Source of the DNA: UBA9676 sp963730065
GTDB lineage: Bacteria > Actinomycetota > Actinomycetes > Streptosporangiales > Streptosporangiaceae
Assembly: GCA_963730065.1 (NCBI GenBank)
Contig: CAVSQL010000013.1
Coordinates: 1 to 64,000, forward strand
Direction of reading: 5' to 3'
Length of the DNA stretch: 64,000 nt
Shown: piece after piece, positions 25,012-33,124 of the stretch
How positions within the stretch are numbered: the first letter of the stretch is position 1
How the letters are laid out: every line of letters begins with the position of its first letter
Position numbers and translations under genes: made by a program
The notes under the pieces: model-generated
Databases searched by the model: none
Seen by the model: the letters and a program-made list of their open reading frames with translations, nothing else
What the model was told of the DNA's origin: nothing

Positions 25012-26094
25012 TCAGCCGTGGATGATGACCTGCCGGACGACATCGCCGTGACCGAGTGCGGCCAGGGCCTGGTCGACGTCATCGAGCTTCAGCCGCTGGG
25101 TGATCATGCCCTCGAGATCCAGGCGGCCCGCCCGCCACAGGCTGAGCATCCGGGCGTAGTCGCGCCGGACATCGGCCGAGCCGTACAGCGAGGCGAGCAT
25201 CTTCTTGCCGTCGAAGAGCAGCTCGAACGGGGTGAACTCGACCTGCTGGTCGGCGCGCCCGGCCCCGACGATGACGACGGTGCCGCCCCGCCGGGTGGCC
25301 GTCCACGCGGCCCGGATCGTCGGCGGGGTCCCCACCACCTCGAAGACGTAGTCGAAGCCCTCCCCGCCGGTGAGCTCGGCCGACAGCTCGGCCAGCTGGT
25401 CAGGGTGGACGGCGTGGGTGGCACCGAAGCGGCGGGCGGCCGCGTGCTTGGACTCCACGGTGTCCACCCCGGCGATCACCGCCGCGCCGGACAGGCGTGC
25501 CCCCTGGATCACCGCGATGCCGACGCCGCCGCAGCCGATCACAGCGACCGTCGCGCCGGGCTCGACCCGGGCGGTATTGATCACCGCGCCGACCCCGGTC
25601 ATCACCCCACAGCCGACGAGCGCGGCCAGCTCGTACGGCACGTCGCTGGCGAACTTCACCGCGCCCTCGGCCGGCACCACCATCTCCTCGGCGAAGGCGC
25701 CGCACCCGGCCAGCCCGAACGCCGGTGTGTCGCCGACGACGAACCGCGGCTCGACGTAGGCGGCGATGACGTGGGTCATGCACAGGCACGGCTGGCCGCG
25801 CAGGCAGGCGGGGCAGGCGCCGCACGGCGGCAGCCAGCTGGCGATGACCCGGTCGCCGAGGGCCAGGCCGGTGACGCCGTCACCGACGGCGATCACATCG
25901 CCCGCGGCCTCGTGCCCGAGGATCACCGGCAGCGGCTGTGGCAGCCCGCCGTTGCGGGCGGACAGGTCCGAGTGGCACACCCCGGTGGCCCGGACCTGGA
26001 TCTTGACCTGCCCCGGCCCCGGGCCGACGGCCACGACATCGTCGCGGAGGTCGAACTTGGAGTCCTCGATCGAGTGGAGTACAGCGGCCCGCAT
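25012..26094 (-). CDS. Zinc-dependent alcohol dehydrogenase
   Basis: A 360-aa medium-chain dehydrogenase with both zinc sites: catalytic Cys40 and His61-Glu62 (GHEAAGD) and structural Cys91, 94, 97 and 105 (CGACPACLRGQPCLC). The Rossmann motif is IGCGGVGIAV. It oxidises an alcohol to an aldehyde or ketone with NAD+. A KstR-like operator (26142-26155) lies 48 bp upstream, and an SDR gene follows. In this context it may oxidise a steroid side-chain alcohol such as the C26 alcohol made by CYP125; that is inference. Confidence 0.92.
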   Translation of the reverse strand: MRAAVLHSIEDSKFDLRDDVVAVGPGPGQVKIQVRATGVCHSDLSARNGGLPQPLPVILGHEAAGDVIAVGDGVTGLALGDRVIASWLPPCGACPACLRGQPCLCMTHVIAAYVEPRFVVGDTPAFGLAGCGAFAEEMVVPAEGAVKFASDVPYELAALVGCGVMTGVGAVINTARVEPGATVAVIGCGGVGIAVIQGARLSGAAVIAGVDTVESKHAAARRFGATHAVHPDQLAELSAELTGGEGFDYVFEVVGTPPTIRAAWTATRRGGTVVIVGAGRADQQVEFTPFELLFDGKKMLASLYGSADVRRDYARMLSLWRAGRLDLEGMITQRLKLDDVDQALAALGHGDVVRQVIIHG

Positions 26095-26141
26095 GATCCA
26101 CCTCCGGCCGTGCGAATGTGAGGCGATCTCTGCTGGAAAAG

Positions 26142-26155
26142 TAGAACAGGTTTCA
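26142..26155. promoter_or_regulatory. KstR-like operator upstream of the alcohol dehydrogenase gene
   Basis: TAGAACAGGTTTCA fits every fixed position of the KstR consensus TnnAACnnGTTnnA. It is 48 bp upstream of the alcohol dehydrogenase start and on the other side lies 90 bp from the KstR2-like gene, with the KstR2-like site between. Confidence 0.7.
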
Positions 26156-26187
26156 GTTAGGTCCGCAAGGCGTGCCGCTCCCGGCCG

Positions 26188-26201
26188 AGCAAGCGTTAGG
26201 G
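26188..26201. promoter_or_regulatory. KstR2-like operator at the kstR2 promoter
   Basis: AGCAAGCGTTAGGG keeps the left half-site CAAG of the KstR2 box (AnCAAGnnCTTGnT) with a degenerate right half. It overlaps the position expected for the -35 element of the promoter whose -10 is at 26220-26225, a good arrangement for autorepression. Confidence 0.5.
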
Positions 26202-26219
26202 AGGTTAGCCCGGGCCTGC

Positions 26220-26225
26220 GATAAT
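26220..26225 (+). promoter_or_regulatory. -10 box of the leaderless kstR2 transcript
   Basis: GATAAT ends six bases before the GTG at 26232, so transcription would begin at or beside the start codon. No ribosome site precedes the GTG, in keeping with a leaderless mRNA. Confidence 0.5.
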
Positions 26226-26231
26226 GGCGGC

Positions 26232-26882
26232 GTGAGGACGACCAGGGAAGGCGAGGCCGGCGCCCGGGGCGGGGCCGCCGGCACCACCGCCGGCGACGGA
26301 TCGATGCGGTCCCAGCGCCGCGCTCATCTCGTCGCGCTGGCCGGCGAGCTCTTCGCGCAGAAGGGCTACCGCGCCACGACCGTGCGCGAGATCGCAGACG
26401 CCGCCGGGATCCTCTCCGGCAGCCTGTACCACCACTTCGACTCCAAGGAGTCGATCGCCGACGAGATCCTGTCGAGTTTCATCAACGAGGTGCTGGCCGA
26501 CTACCGCGGCGCCGTCGCCTCGGCGCCGGGCCCACGCGCCGCGCTCGAGCAGATCGTGCGCTCGACCAGCCTGACCCTGTCCCGGCACCGCGCGGCCCTG
26601 GCGATGCTGCAGAACGACTGGAGCTACTTCGCCGCCCAGCCCCGCTTCGCCTACCTGCCCAAGGCCCTGCGCGAGATCGAGCGGATCTGGGTCACCCAGC
26701 TAGAGGCGGGCAAGGAATCCGGGCTGTTCCGCGCCGACCTGGACGCGAAGCTCACCTACCGGCTGCTGCGGGACATCCTGTGGATCCCCGAACAGTGGCG
26801 CCGCACCCGCGGCTACAGCACCGACCAGGTGGTGGACGGGTTCCTGCGGATCCTGTTTGACGGGATCGCGAACCGGGCCTGA
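26232..26882 (+). CDS. kstR2: TetR-family repressor, KstR2-like
   Basis: A 216-aa TetR regulator closely resembling KstR2, the repressor of steroid ring C/D genes in mycobacteria, whose effector is HIP-CoA. The helix-turn-helix region GYRATTVREIADAAGILSGSLYHHFDSKESIADEIL is nearly the mycobacterial sequence, and the second domain shares QPRFAYLPKALREIERIWV and FRADLDAKLTYRLLRDILWIPEQWRR. The GTG at 26232 is chosen from the leaderless promoter; ATG 26304 (MRSQRRAH) would better match the length of known KstR2. KstR2-like sites occur here, at 27292, at 35575 and at 62586, all next to ring-degradation or related genes. Confidence 0.85.
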   Translation: MRTTREGEAGARGGAAGTTAGDGSMRSQRRAHLVALAGELFAQKGYRATTVREIADAAGILSGSLYHHFDSKESIADEILSSFINEVLADYRGAVASAPGPRAALEQIVRSTSLTLSRHRAALAMLQNDWSYFAAQPRFAYLPKALREIERIWVTQLEAGKESGLFRADLDAKLTYRLLRDILWIPEQWRRTRGYSTDQVVDGFLRILFDGIANRA

Positions 26883-26980
26883 CCGGTTACGCCCTGGGCC
26901 ACGGCCGGCCCGGCCCACCACCAGGACGCCATGCGGGCGATGCGGTGGGAGAGGTTGGCCGACACCACGCCCGGGAGCCG

Positions 26981-27220
26981 CTAGTGGGTTTGGATCCACA
27001 GGTCGGCCAGACCCCACACGAGGATCACGAGTCCGGCGAACCACAGCCGGGCTCTCCATGCCGCAGCGTTGGCATTTTCGTAGCGCGCGCGGTTGGTTTG
27101 CGCGCCGGCCACCAAGCCCCGCCATCCGCGCCACAGCCAGCCGGCCGCGAATGCCACCACCATGGCCACGAAAGCCGCGTCCAAGCTCACGTCCTGAGTA
27201 TCGGCTATCAGATCCCGCAA
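26981..27220 (-). CDS. Small two-helix membrane protein, unknown
   Basis: A possible 79-aa protein with two hydrophobic helices, FVAMVVAFAAGWLW and LWFAGLVILVWGLADLW, joined by a polar Arg/Asn/Ala segment. The hydrophobic pattern and normal codon positions make it more gene-like than nearby antisense frames. TTG 27220 with a G-rich site six bases upstream, or GTG 27190, may be the start. It lies between kstR2 and the FabG3-like gene, opposite in strand. No family recognised. Confidence 0.45.
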   Translation of the reverse strand: MRDLIADTQDVSLDAAFVAMVVAFAAGWLWRGWRGLVAGAQTNRARYENANAAAWRARLWFAGLVILVWGLADLWIQTH

Positions 27221-27287
27221 GGCCAGCCCCCGACTACCGTCCCAGCCCAGCCCGATCCTGGCCGGAGCAGGAGCCTGTTACCCTCCA

Positions 27288-27305
27288 ACCAAGCAAGCGT
27301 TTGGT
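27288..27305. promoter_or_regulatory. KstR2-like operator upstream of the FabG3-like SDR
   Basis: ACCAAGCAAGCGTTTGGT is an interrupted palindrome. Its last 14 bases match the KstR2 box AnCAAGnnCTTGnT at nine of ten fixed positions, and its outer arms are ACCAA/TTGGT. It lies 44 bp before the FabG3-like start and differs from the site at 35575-35592 at only three of 18 positions. Confidence 0.65.
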
Positions 27306-27349
27306 CTGGAATCGGGACCTCTGGGCCAGACCCGGGACCGGGAGGGGCC

Positions 27350-28111
27350 ATGGGCCGGCTCGACGGCAAGGTCGCACTGATCACCGGCGGGGCCAGGGGC
27401 ATGGGCAAGTCGCACGTGCGGCACTTCGTCGCCGAGGGCGCGCGGGTGGTCTTCGGCGACGTGCTGGACGACCGGGGCGCGGCCGTGGCGGACGGGCTCG
27501 GCGGGCAGTCCTGCCGGTACGTGCACCACGACGTGACCAGCGAGGCCCAGTGGGCCAGCGCGGTCGCCGCCGCGCTGGACACCTTCGGCCGGCTCGACGT
27601 GCTGGTGAACAACGCCGGCGTGCTGAAGTTCGCCAGCATCGCCGACATGCCCCTGGCCGACTTCCGCCAGATCCTCGAGGTGAACGCGGTCGGCTGCTGG
27701 CTGGGCATGAAGGCGGTGATCGGCCCGATGACCGCCGGGGGCGGCGGGTCGATCATCAACATCTCCTCGATCGAGGGCTTCGCCGGGGCGGCCGGGCTCT
27801 CGGCCTACGGCGCGAGCAAGTTCGCGATCCGCGGCATGACCAAGGCCGCCGCCCGGGAGCTCGGCCGGTTCGGCATCCGGGTCAACTCGGTCCACCCCGG
27901 CGGGGTGCTGACCAGCATGACCCTCGGGGCGGCCGGCGCCGCCGACCACATCGACCCCGACGCCTTCGTGAAGTCGATGCCGCTGTCGCGGTTCGCGGAG
28001 CCGGTCGAGATCTCCGCTCTGGTGGCGTACCTGGCCTCCGACGAGTCGTCCTACTCGACCGGCAGCGAGTTCGTCGCCGACGGCGGCGTGCTGTCCGGGC
28101 CTGGCTACTGA
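27350..28111 (+). CDS. FabG3-like 3-alpha/20-beta-hydroxysteroid dehydrogenase family SDR
   Basis: A 253-aa SDR very close in pattern to mycobacterial FabG3 (Rv2002), a 20-beta-hydroxysteroid dehydrogenase: GKVALITGGARGMGKSHVRHFVAEGARVVFGDVLD, NNAGVLKFASI, SIINISSIEGFAG, the YGASK catalytic pair and LASDESSYSTGSEFVADGG. It should interconvert hydroxyl and keto groups on a steroid or steroid-derived CoA ester using NAD(H). The ATG at 27350 has GGAGGGG just upstream. A KstR2-like operator precedes it and an Rv3548c-like SDR follows 16 bp later, so the two form an operon with the PPOX gene. Confidence 0.88.
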   Translation: MGRLDGKVALITGGARGMGKSHVRHFVAEGARVVFGDVLDDRGAAVADGLGGQSCRYVHHDVTSEAQWASAVAAALDTFGRLDVLVNNAGVLKFASIADMPLADFRQILEVNAVGCWLGMKAVIGPMTAGGGGSIINISSIEGFAGAAGLSAYGASKFAIRGMTKAAARELGRFGIRVNSVHPGGVLTSMTLGAAGAADHIDPDAFVKSMPLSRFAEPVEISALVAYLASDESSYSTGSEFVADGGVLSGPGY

Positions 28112-28127
28112 CGGGCAAGGAGCTGAC

Positions 28128-29081
28128 ATGGACGCGCTGACGCTGGACGGCCGGGCGGCGGTCGTGACCGGCGCGGGCAACGGGCTGGGCCGGGCGGAGG
28201 CGGTCGCGCTGGCCGCGGCCGGGGCCCGGCTCATACTCAACGACCTGCCGGGCACCGCGGTCCACGAGGTGGCGGAGGAGATCACGGCGGCCGGCGGGCA
28301 GGCCGTGGTCTCCGCGGGCGACGCCGGCGAATGGTCCACCGGCCAGCAGCTGGTCGCGGCCGCGCTGGACGCGTACGGGCGGCTGGACATCCTGGTCAAC
28401 AACGCCGGGGTGCTGCGGGACCGGATGGTCTTCACGATGTCGGCCGAGGAATGGGATCTCGTGCTGCGGGTCCACCTGCGCGGCCACTTCGTGACCACCC
28501 GGTTCGCCACCGCCCACTGGCGCGAGCAGAGCAAGAAGGCGGGCGGCCCCGGCTACGGCCGGATCGTGAACACCTCGTCCGAGGCGTTCCTGCTCGGCTC
28601 CCCCGGCCAGCCGAACTACGCCGCGGCCAAGGCCGGGATCGCCGCGCTCACCGTGACCACCGCGCGCAGCTGCGCCCGGTACGGCGTGACCGCCAACGCC
28701 ATCTGCCCGCGCGCCCGGACCGCCATGACGGCGGAGCTGATGGGCCCGCCGCCAGCAGGCCTGGACCCGCTCGACCCGCGGCACGTCGCGCCGCTGGTGG
28801 TGTACCTGGCCAGCCCGGCCGCGGCGGGTATCAACGGGGAGGTGTTCGTGGTGCACGGCGGGGTGGCCGCGGTGATGCGCCCGCCGGCCGTCCGGGAGGT
28901 TTTCCTGGCCGCCGAGCACGGCTCGGCCGACGGCATGTGGACACTGGAGTCGGTGCGGCGGGCGCTGGGCCCGATGTCCGCCGCGTCCCCGGGAACGCCC
29001 GGGTTCGCCTGCGAGGACACGCTCGCGCTGGCCAGTGAGACCATCGGGTTCACCGCGCCCGAGGGTGGAGGAGGCCGATGA
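28128..29081 (+). CDS. Rv3548c-like SDR of the KstR2-type regulon
   Basis: A 317-aa SDR with a long C-terminal extension, as in Rv3548c and related acyl-CoA-active reductases. TGAGNGLGRAEA binds the nucleotide, NNAGVLRDRMVFTMS is the extended NNAG motif seen in (3R)-hydroxyacyl-CoA dehydrogenases, and YAAAK holds the catalytic pair. A probable role is oxidation of a beta-hydroxyacyl-CoA made during steroid ring or side-chain breakdown. It overlaps the next gene by four bases (ATGA), so translation is coupled. Confidence 0.82.
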   Translation: MDALTLDGRAAVVTGAGNGLGRAEAVALAAAGARLILNDLPGTAVHEVAEEITAAGGQAVVSAGDAGEWSTGQQLVAAALDAYGRLDILVNNAGVLRDRMVFTMSAEEWDLVLRVHLRGHFVTTRFATAHWREQSKKAGGPGYGRIVNTSSEAFLLGSPGQPNYAAAKAGIAALTVTTARSCARYGVTANAICPRARTAMTAELMGPPPAGLDPLDPRHVAPLVVYLASPAAAGINGEVFVVHGGVAAVMRPPAVREVFLAAEHGSADGMWTLESVRRALGPMSAASPGTPGFACEDTLALASETIGFTAPEGGGGR

Positions 29082-29584
29082 GCGGGGATGACGCCGGGCA
29101 GCCGGAGGCAGGCCGCGGGCCGGCCCGGCACCGCGACCGGGTCGCGATGTCGGCCGCGGATCAGTCGGTCCTGTTGGCGGAGTCGCACAAGCTCCAGCTG
29201 GCGACCATCAACCGGGACGGGACGCCGCACCTGGTGACGATGTTCTACGTGATGATCGACGGGCAGATCGCGTTCTGGACCTACCGGTCCGCGCAGAAGG
29301 CCCGGAACCTGGCCCGCGACCCCCGGGTGACCTGCCTGGTGGAGGCCGGGGAGGAGTACTTCGAGCTGCGCGGGGTGCAGGTGGTGGGGATCGCCCGCCG
29401 TGTCGATGACCCGGCTGGGGTGCTGGATATCGGCCGCCGCCTCGCCGCCGTGACGACAGGCATGCCCGCCGACGCGCTGGAGGAGTACACGACCAAGACC
29501 GCGCCCAAGCGGGTGGGGTTCGTGGTGGAGCCGCAGCGGATCATCAGCTGGGACCACCGTAAGCTGGCCCGGCCGGGCGGCTGA
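29078..29584 (+). CDS. PPOX-class F420-dependent protein
   Basis: A 168-aa split-barrel flavin/F420-binding protein. HKLQLATINRDGTPHLVTMFYVMIDGQIAFWTYRSAQKARNLARDPRVTCLVE and KRVGFVVEPQRIISWDHRKL are the family core. About 28 polar residues precede it. The start overlaps the stop of the Rv3548c-like gene (ATGA), so it is the third gene of the KstR2-box operon, which hints at an F420-linked step or protective role in steroid catabolism. Substrate not known. Confidence 0.85.
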   Translation: MSGDDAGQPEAGRGPARHRDRVAMSAADQSVLLAESHKLQLATINRDGTPHLVTMFYVMIDGQIAFWTYRSAQKARNLARDPRVTCLVEAGEEYFELRGVQVVGIARRVDDPAGVLDIGRRLAAVTTGMPADALEEYTTKTAPKRVGFVVEPQRIISWDHRKLARPGG

Positions 29585-29605
29585 GTCCCGCCCGTCGTCG
29601 TTCGG

Positions 29606-30415
29606 TCAGCTGGCCCGCTTGTAGGCGCGGACGGCGAGCGGCGCGAAGACGACGAAGATCCCGATCAGCCACAAGGCGCTCTTCCAGAAGGGGTCCCAGA
29701 CCGGGCCACCGAGCGCGAGCCCCCGCATCGTGTCGACCACATAGGTGACCGGCTGGTTGTTGGCGAAGGCCTGCAGCCAGCCGGGCATGGTGCTGATCGG
29801 CACGAACGCCGAGCTGAGGAACGTGAGCGGGAACAGCCAGATCAGGCCGAAAGCCTGCACCGACTCCTCGTCGCCGATGGCCAGCCCGGTGAACGCGGCG
29901 ATGCAGCAGATCGCCACCCCGAACACGATGGACAGCACGAGCATGCCCACGGCGGGCCAGAAGCCGTTCTGGAAACTGAACCCGACCAGGTACCCGACCC
30001 CGAGGACGATCAGGATCGTCACGGTCATCCGGATGGTGTCGGCGGTGAGGCGGCCGGTCAGGACCGCCGAGCGCGCCATCGGCATCGACCGCAGCCGGTC
30101 GATGACGCCCTTCTTCAGCTCCTGGGCCAGCGCGATGGCCGTGCCGAACGTCGCGAACGCCGCAGTTTGCGCGATGATCCCCGGGATCAGGAAGTTGACA
30201 TACGGGATACCTCCGGGGATCTGGATCGCGCCGCCGAAGACGTAGCGGAACATGAGCACGAAGATCACCGGCTGGATCACGGTGAACACGATGTAGGCGG
30301 GCACCCGCAGCCAGACCAGCAGGTTGCGCCGGGTAATGGTGAGCGTGTCGCTCACCGCCCAGCGGGCCCGGGTGAACAGTCCTGGCTCAGCCAGCGGTAC
30401 GGCGATCGCGGTCAT
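29606..30415 (-). CDS. ABC-2 type exporter permease (DrrB-like)
   Basis: A 269-aa integral membrane protein with six predicted helices and the ABC-2 pattern (LVWLRVPAYIVFTVIQPVIFVLMFRYVFGG at the start, PLTFLSSAFVPISTMPGWLQAFANNQPVTYVVDTMRGL near the end). It is the membrane half of a daunorubicin-resistance-type exporter. Its ATG overlaps the ATPase stop by four bases (ATGA). Whether it exports a steroid intermediate, a drug or a lipid is not evident. Confidence 0.9.
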   Translation of the reverse strand: MTAIAVPLAEPGLFTRARWAVSDTLTITRRNLLVWLRVPAYIVFTVIQPVIFVLMFRYVFGGAIQIPGGIPYVNFLIPGIIAQTAAFATFGTAIALAQELKKGVIDRLRSMPMARSAVLTGRLTADTIRMTVTILIVLGVGYLVGFSFQNGFWPAVGMLVLSIVFGVAICCIAAFTGLAIGDEESVQAFGLIWLFPLTFLSSAFVPISTMPGWLQAFANNQPVTYVVDTMRGLALGGPVWDPFWKSALWLIGIFVVFAPLAVRAYKRAS

Positions 30416-31497
30416 GATGCTGCCCTCGCTGTGTCCTTCTCGCCGACCCGTTCCTGATCGCCGGCCCGGCCGGAGTCCTGGGCCTTGTCCTTGCCCGCGC
30501 CACGGCGGCGGCCGCGGCGCCTGCCCTGCTGGCCGGTCTCCTCGGCGGCGTGTCCGGTCAGCGCCATGAACACGTCGTCGAGCGAGGGCCGCCGCAGCGC
30601 GAGGCCATGGGTCTCGAGCCCGGCGCCGTCCAGGCCACGCACCGCCTCGACGAGCGCCTCCGAGCCCCGGCCGCCGACGCCCACGCTGACCACGCCGGTC
30701 TCGGCGTCCATGTGCGGCTCCGCCTCCCCGATCTTCGCGACCGCGGTGACGGCGTCGCCGATCCGGGCCCGGTCCGGCACCGTGAACTCGAGCACGTCGC
30801 CGCCGACCCGGCTCTTCAGCTCCTCGGCGGTGCCGGCCGCGATGACCAGGCCCTGGTCGATGACCACGATCTCGTCCGCCAGCTCGTCGGCCTCATCCAG
30901 GTACTGGGTGGTGAGCAGCAGCGTGGTGCCGCCCGCGGCCAGCGACCTGATGATGTCCCACATCCCCATCCGGGACCGCGGGTCCAGGCCGGTTGTCGGC
31001 TCGTCGAGGAACAGCACCCTGGGCTGGCCGACCAGGCTGGCGGCCAGGTCCAGCCGGCGCTGCATCCCACCGGAGTAATTCTTGGCCGCCCGGTCGGCGG
31101 CATCGAGCAGCCCGAACTGCTCCAGCAGCTCGGTCGCGCGGCTGCGGGCCCGCGGCTTGCCCAGGTGATAGAGACGGCCGACGATCTCCAGGTTCTCCCG
31201 GCCGGTGAGCTCCTCCTGGATGGCCGCCGACTGCCCGGACAGGCCGATGCAGCGGCGCACCGCCGCGGCCTCCCGCACCACGTCGCGGCCCTCCACCCAC
31301 GCCCGGCCCCCGTCCGGCTGCAGCAGGGTGGTCAGGATCCGCACCGCGGTCGTCTTGCCCGCCCCGTTCGGGCCGAGGACACCCAGCACCGTCCCGCGCG
31401 GCACCGACAGGTCGATACCGCGCAGCGCGCGTACCTCGCCGAACGACTTGACCAGGCCTTCCACGAGAATCGCCGGACCCGAGTTGGTCTGTGACAC
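30412..31497 (-). CDS. ABC exporter ATP-binding protein (DrrA-like)
   Basis: A 361-aa DrrA-type ATPase: Walker A GPNGAGKTT, signature YSGGMQRRLDLAASLVG, Walker B VLFLDEPTTGLDP, H-loop in TTQYLDEAD. The DrrA-specific C-terminal region (LRRPSLDDVFMALTGH) is followed by a basic, disordered tail rich in Arg, Gly and Lys of about 45 residues. The start is GTG 31497. It is translationally coupled to the permease gene. Two AAGATA direct repeats upstream (31648-31688) may be regulator sites. Confidence 0.92.
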   Translation of the reverse strand: MSQTNSGPAILVEGLVKSFGEVRALRGIDLSVPRGTVLGVLGPNGAGKTTAVRILTTLLQPDGGRAWVEGRDVVREAAAVRRCIGLSGQSAAIQEELTGRENLEIVGRLYHLGKPRARSRATELLEQFGLLDAADRAAKNYSGGMQRRLDLAASLVGQPRVLFLDEPTTGLDPRSRMGMWDIIRSLAAGGTTLLLTTQYLDEADELADEIVVIDQGLVIAAGTAEELKSRVGGDVLEFTVPDRARIGDAVTAVAKIGEAEPHMDAETGVVSVGVGGRGSEALVEAVRGLDGAGLETHGLALRRPSLDDVFMALTGHAAEETGQQGRRRGRRRGAGKDKAQDSGRAGDQERVGEKDTARAAS

Positions 31498-31647
31498 CCC
31501 ATCCCTCCCCTATCGACATGCGTCCACCGAACCTACCGGCGGCCACTGACAGCGGCGAATCAATAACCGCCTACCTGATCCGACGGCCCGGCCGCGCGGA
31601 ACTCATCGCTGACCTACCGCCGTCCGGCCGTGCACCACGCGGATATC

Positions 31648-31688
31648 AAGATACATCGCGTCTTCCCGGACCAACAAGATATGTCGCG
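31648..31688. promoter_or_regulatory. Direct repeat upstream of drrAB-like genes, possible operator
   Basis: AAGATACATCGCG (31648-31660) and AAGATATGTCGCG (31676-31688) agree at 11 of 13 bases with a 28-bp period, in an AT-richer patch 150-190 bp upstream of the ATPase start. Similar AAGATA-type sites are bound by PadR-like repressors of ABC exporters in other actinobacteria, but no padR gene is nearby. Confidence 0.35.
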
Positions 31689-31720
31689 AATTCAACGTGA
31701 ACCTCCGGGCCGGCGGGCGG

Positions 31721-33016
31721 TCAGGGGACCGAACGGATCTTCCACACGAACGCTGAGCCGAGCACCGTGATGACGGCGACCGACAGGAACAGGGTCCGGT
31801 ACCCGCCGAGCTCGCTGACCAGCGGCGCGGCGATCGCCGGGGCGAGCACCTGCGGCCCGGAGTTGGCGATGTTGATGATGCCGAGGTCCTTGGCCCGGGC
31901 CGCCGCCGACGGCAGCACCTGGGTCACCAGCGCCTGGTCGACCGACAGGTACACGCCGAACCCCAGGCCCATGATCGCGGCCGAGGCGATGGCCACCGGC
32001 CACGACGGCCACAGCGCGAGCATGACCGCGGGGACCGCCATGACCAGCCCGGACACCGTGACCGGCAGCTTGCGGCGGCCGGTGCGGTCGGAGATCACGC
32101 CGCCGGTCACCGCGGTGATGACGACCGCGACCGTGTAGATGAGGATGAGGATGAGCAGGCCGTCCTCGGCCTTCTGGCCGGGGAACAGCCGGCTGTAGTG
32201 GATCTTGTCGCGCAGGAAGTACAGCAGGTACAGCAGCGCCATCGCGTTGCCGAGATTGACCGCGAACCTGGTCAGCCAGGCCCAGGCGAAGTCGGGATAG
32301 CGCCGCGGGCTCAGCCAGAACGATCTCGCGAACGCCCGCCACTCCCACGGCGGCCGGGCGGCCCGTGGCAGCGGCGGGTCGGGCGTGGTCAGCGCGAAGG
32401 GCAGCGCGCACACCACCACCACCGCGGCGATCAGCACATAGCCGGCGTTGCCCGTGACCACCACGGCCACCAGCACCACGGCCAGCACCACCCCGACCAC
32501 CTGCGGGAGGCCGATCCAGCCCGACACGGCGCCGCGCTGCGCGACCGGGACATGGTCGGGCACGCCCGCGGTGACGCTGGCCTGCATCGCGTTCAGCCCG
32601 GCCTGCGCCAGGCACCAGCCGATGATGACGCCGGCGATGGCGTGCTGGCCGGCCATCAGCACCAGCGCGGCGGCACCGGCCAGCGCGCCAAACACGGTCC
32701 ACGGGTGCCGGCGCCCGAACCGGCTGGTGGTGCGGTCCGACAGCGCCCCGGCGACCGGGTTGGAGATCATCGCGACCGCCGCGCCGATAGCGGTCACCCA
32801 GCCGAGCACGGCGACCTTGTGGGCGGATCCGGCGATCGCCTCCACCTGGTTGGGCAGCAGGACCGTGATCGGGCCGAAATACCCCAGGTACAGCCCGAGG
32901 TTGGCCAGCGCGATGAGCGCGATCCAGCGCTTCCCGACCCGCCGCGTCGGCTCGGCCGTGACAATGGTGGCGCTGCTGGCCTGGCTGGCCCGGCTGACGG
33001 GCGGAACCTCGGTCAT
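31721..33016 (-). CDS. MFS transporter
   Basis: A 431-aa major facilitator with 12 predicted helices. The loop 2-3 motif (NPVAGALSDRTTSRFGRRHPW) and the repeated motif after helix 8 (GGVISDRTGRRKLP) are clear. The sequence resembles the sugar/glycoside-type symporters of actinobacteria (first helices LIALANLGLYLGYFGPITVLLPNQV). It stands in the steroid region 108 bp upstream of the aldehyde dehydrogenase stop. Two TGATCATGAC repeats precede it. The substrate is unknown; steroid uptake is possible but unsupported. Confidence 0.88.
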   Translation of the reverse strand: MTEVPPVSRASQASSATIVTAEPTRRVGKRWIALIALANLGLYLGYFGPITVLLPNQVEAIAGSAHKVAVLGWVTAIGAAVAMISNPVAGALSDRTTSRFGRRHPWTVFGALAGAAALVLMAGQHAIAGVIIGWCLAQAGLNAMQASVTAGVPDHVPVAQRGAVSGWIGLPQVVGVVLAVVLVAVVVTGNAGYVLIAAVVVVCALPFALTTPDPPLPRAARPPWEWRAFARSFWLSPRRYPDFAWAWLTRFAVNLGNAMALLYLLYFLRDKIHYSRLFPGQKAEDGLLILILIYTVAVVITAVTGGVISDRTGRRKLPVTVSGLVMAVPAVMLALWPSWPVAIASAAIMGLGFGVYLSVDQALVTQVLPSAAARAKDLGIINIANSGPQVLAPAIAAPLVSELGGYRTLFLSVAVITVLGSAFVWKIRSVP

Positions 33017-33056
33017 GACGCCGCCACCTCGCCCGGATCCGGGTCGCTCCGGTTCG

Positions 33057-33106
33057 TGATCATGACATAGCTATCGTTGCCACGGTGGTGATCCCATGAT
33101 CATGAC
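33057..33106. promoter_or_regulatory. TGATCATGAC direct repeat upstream of the MFS gene
   Basis: TGATCATGAC occurs at 33057-33066 and 33097-33106, exactly 40 bp apart, about four helical turns. Each holds the palindrome TGATCA. The pair lies 41-90 bp upstream of the MFS start and may be an operator for it. Confidence 0.4.
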
Positions 33107-33124
33107 TGGTCTGCGCCGGAGCTG

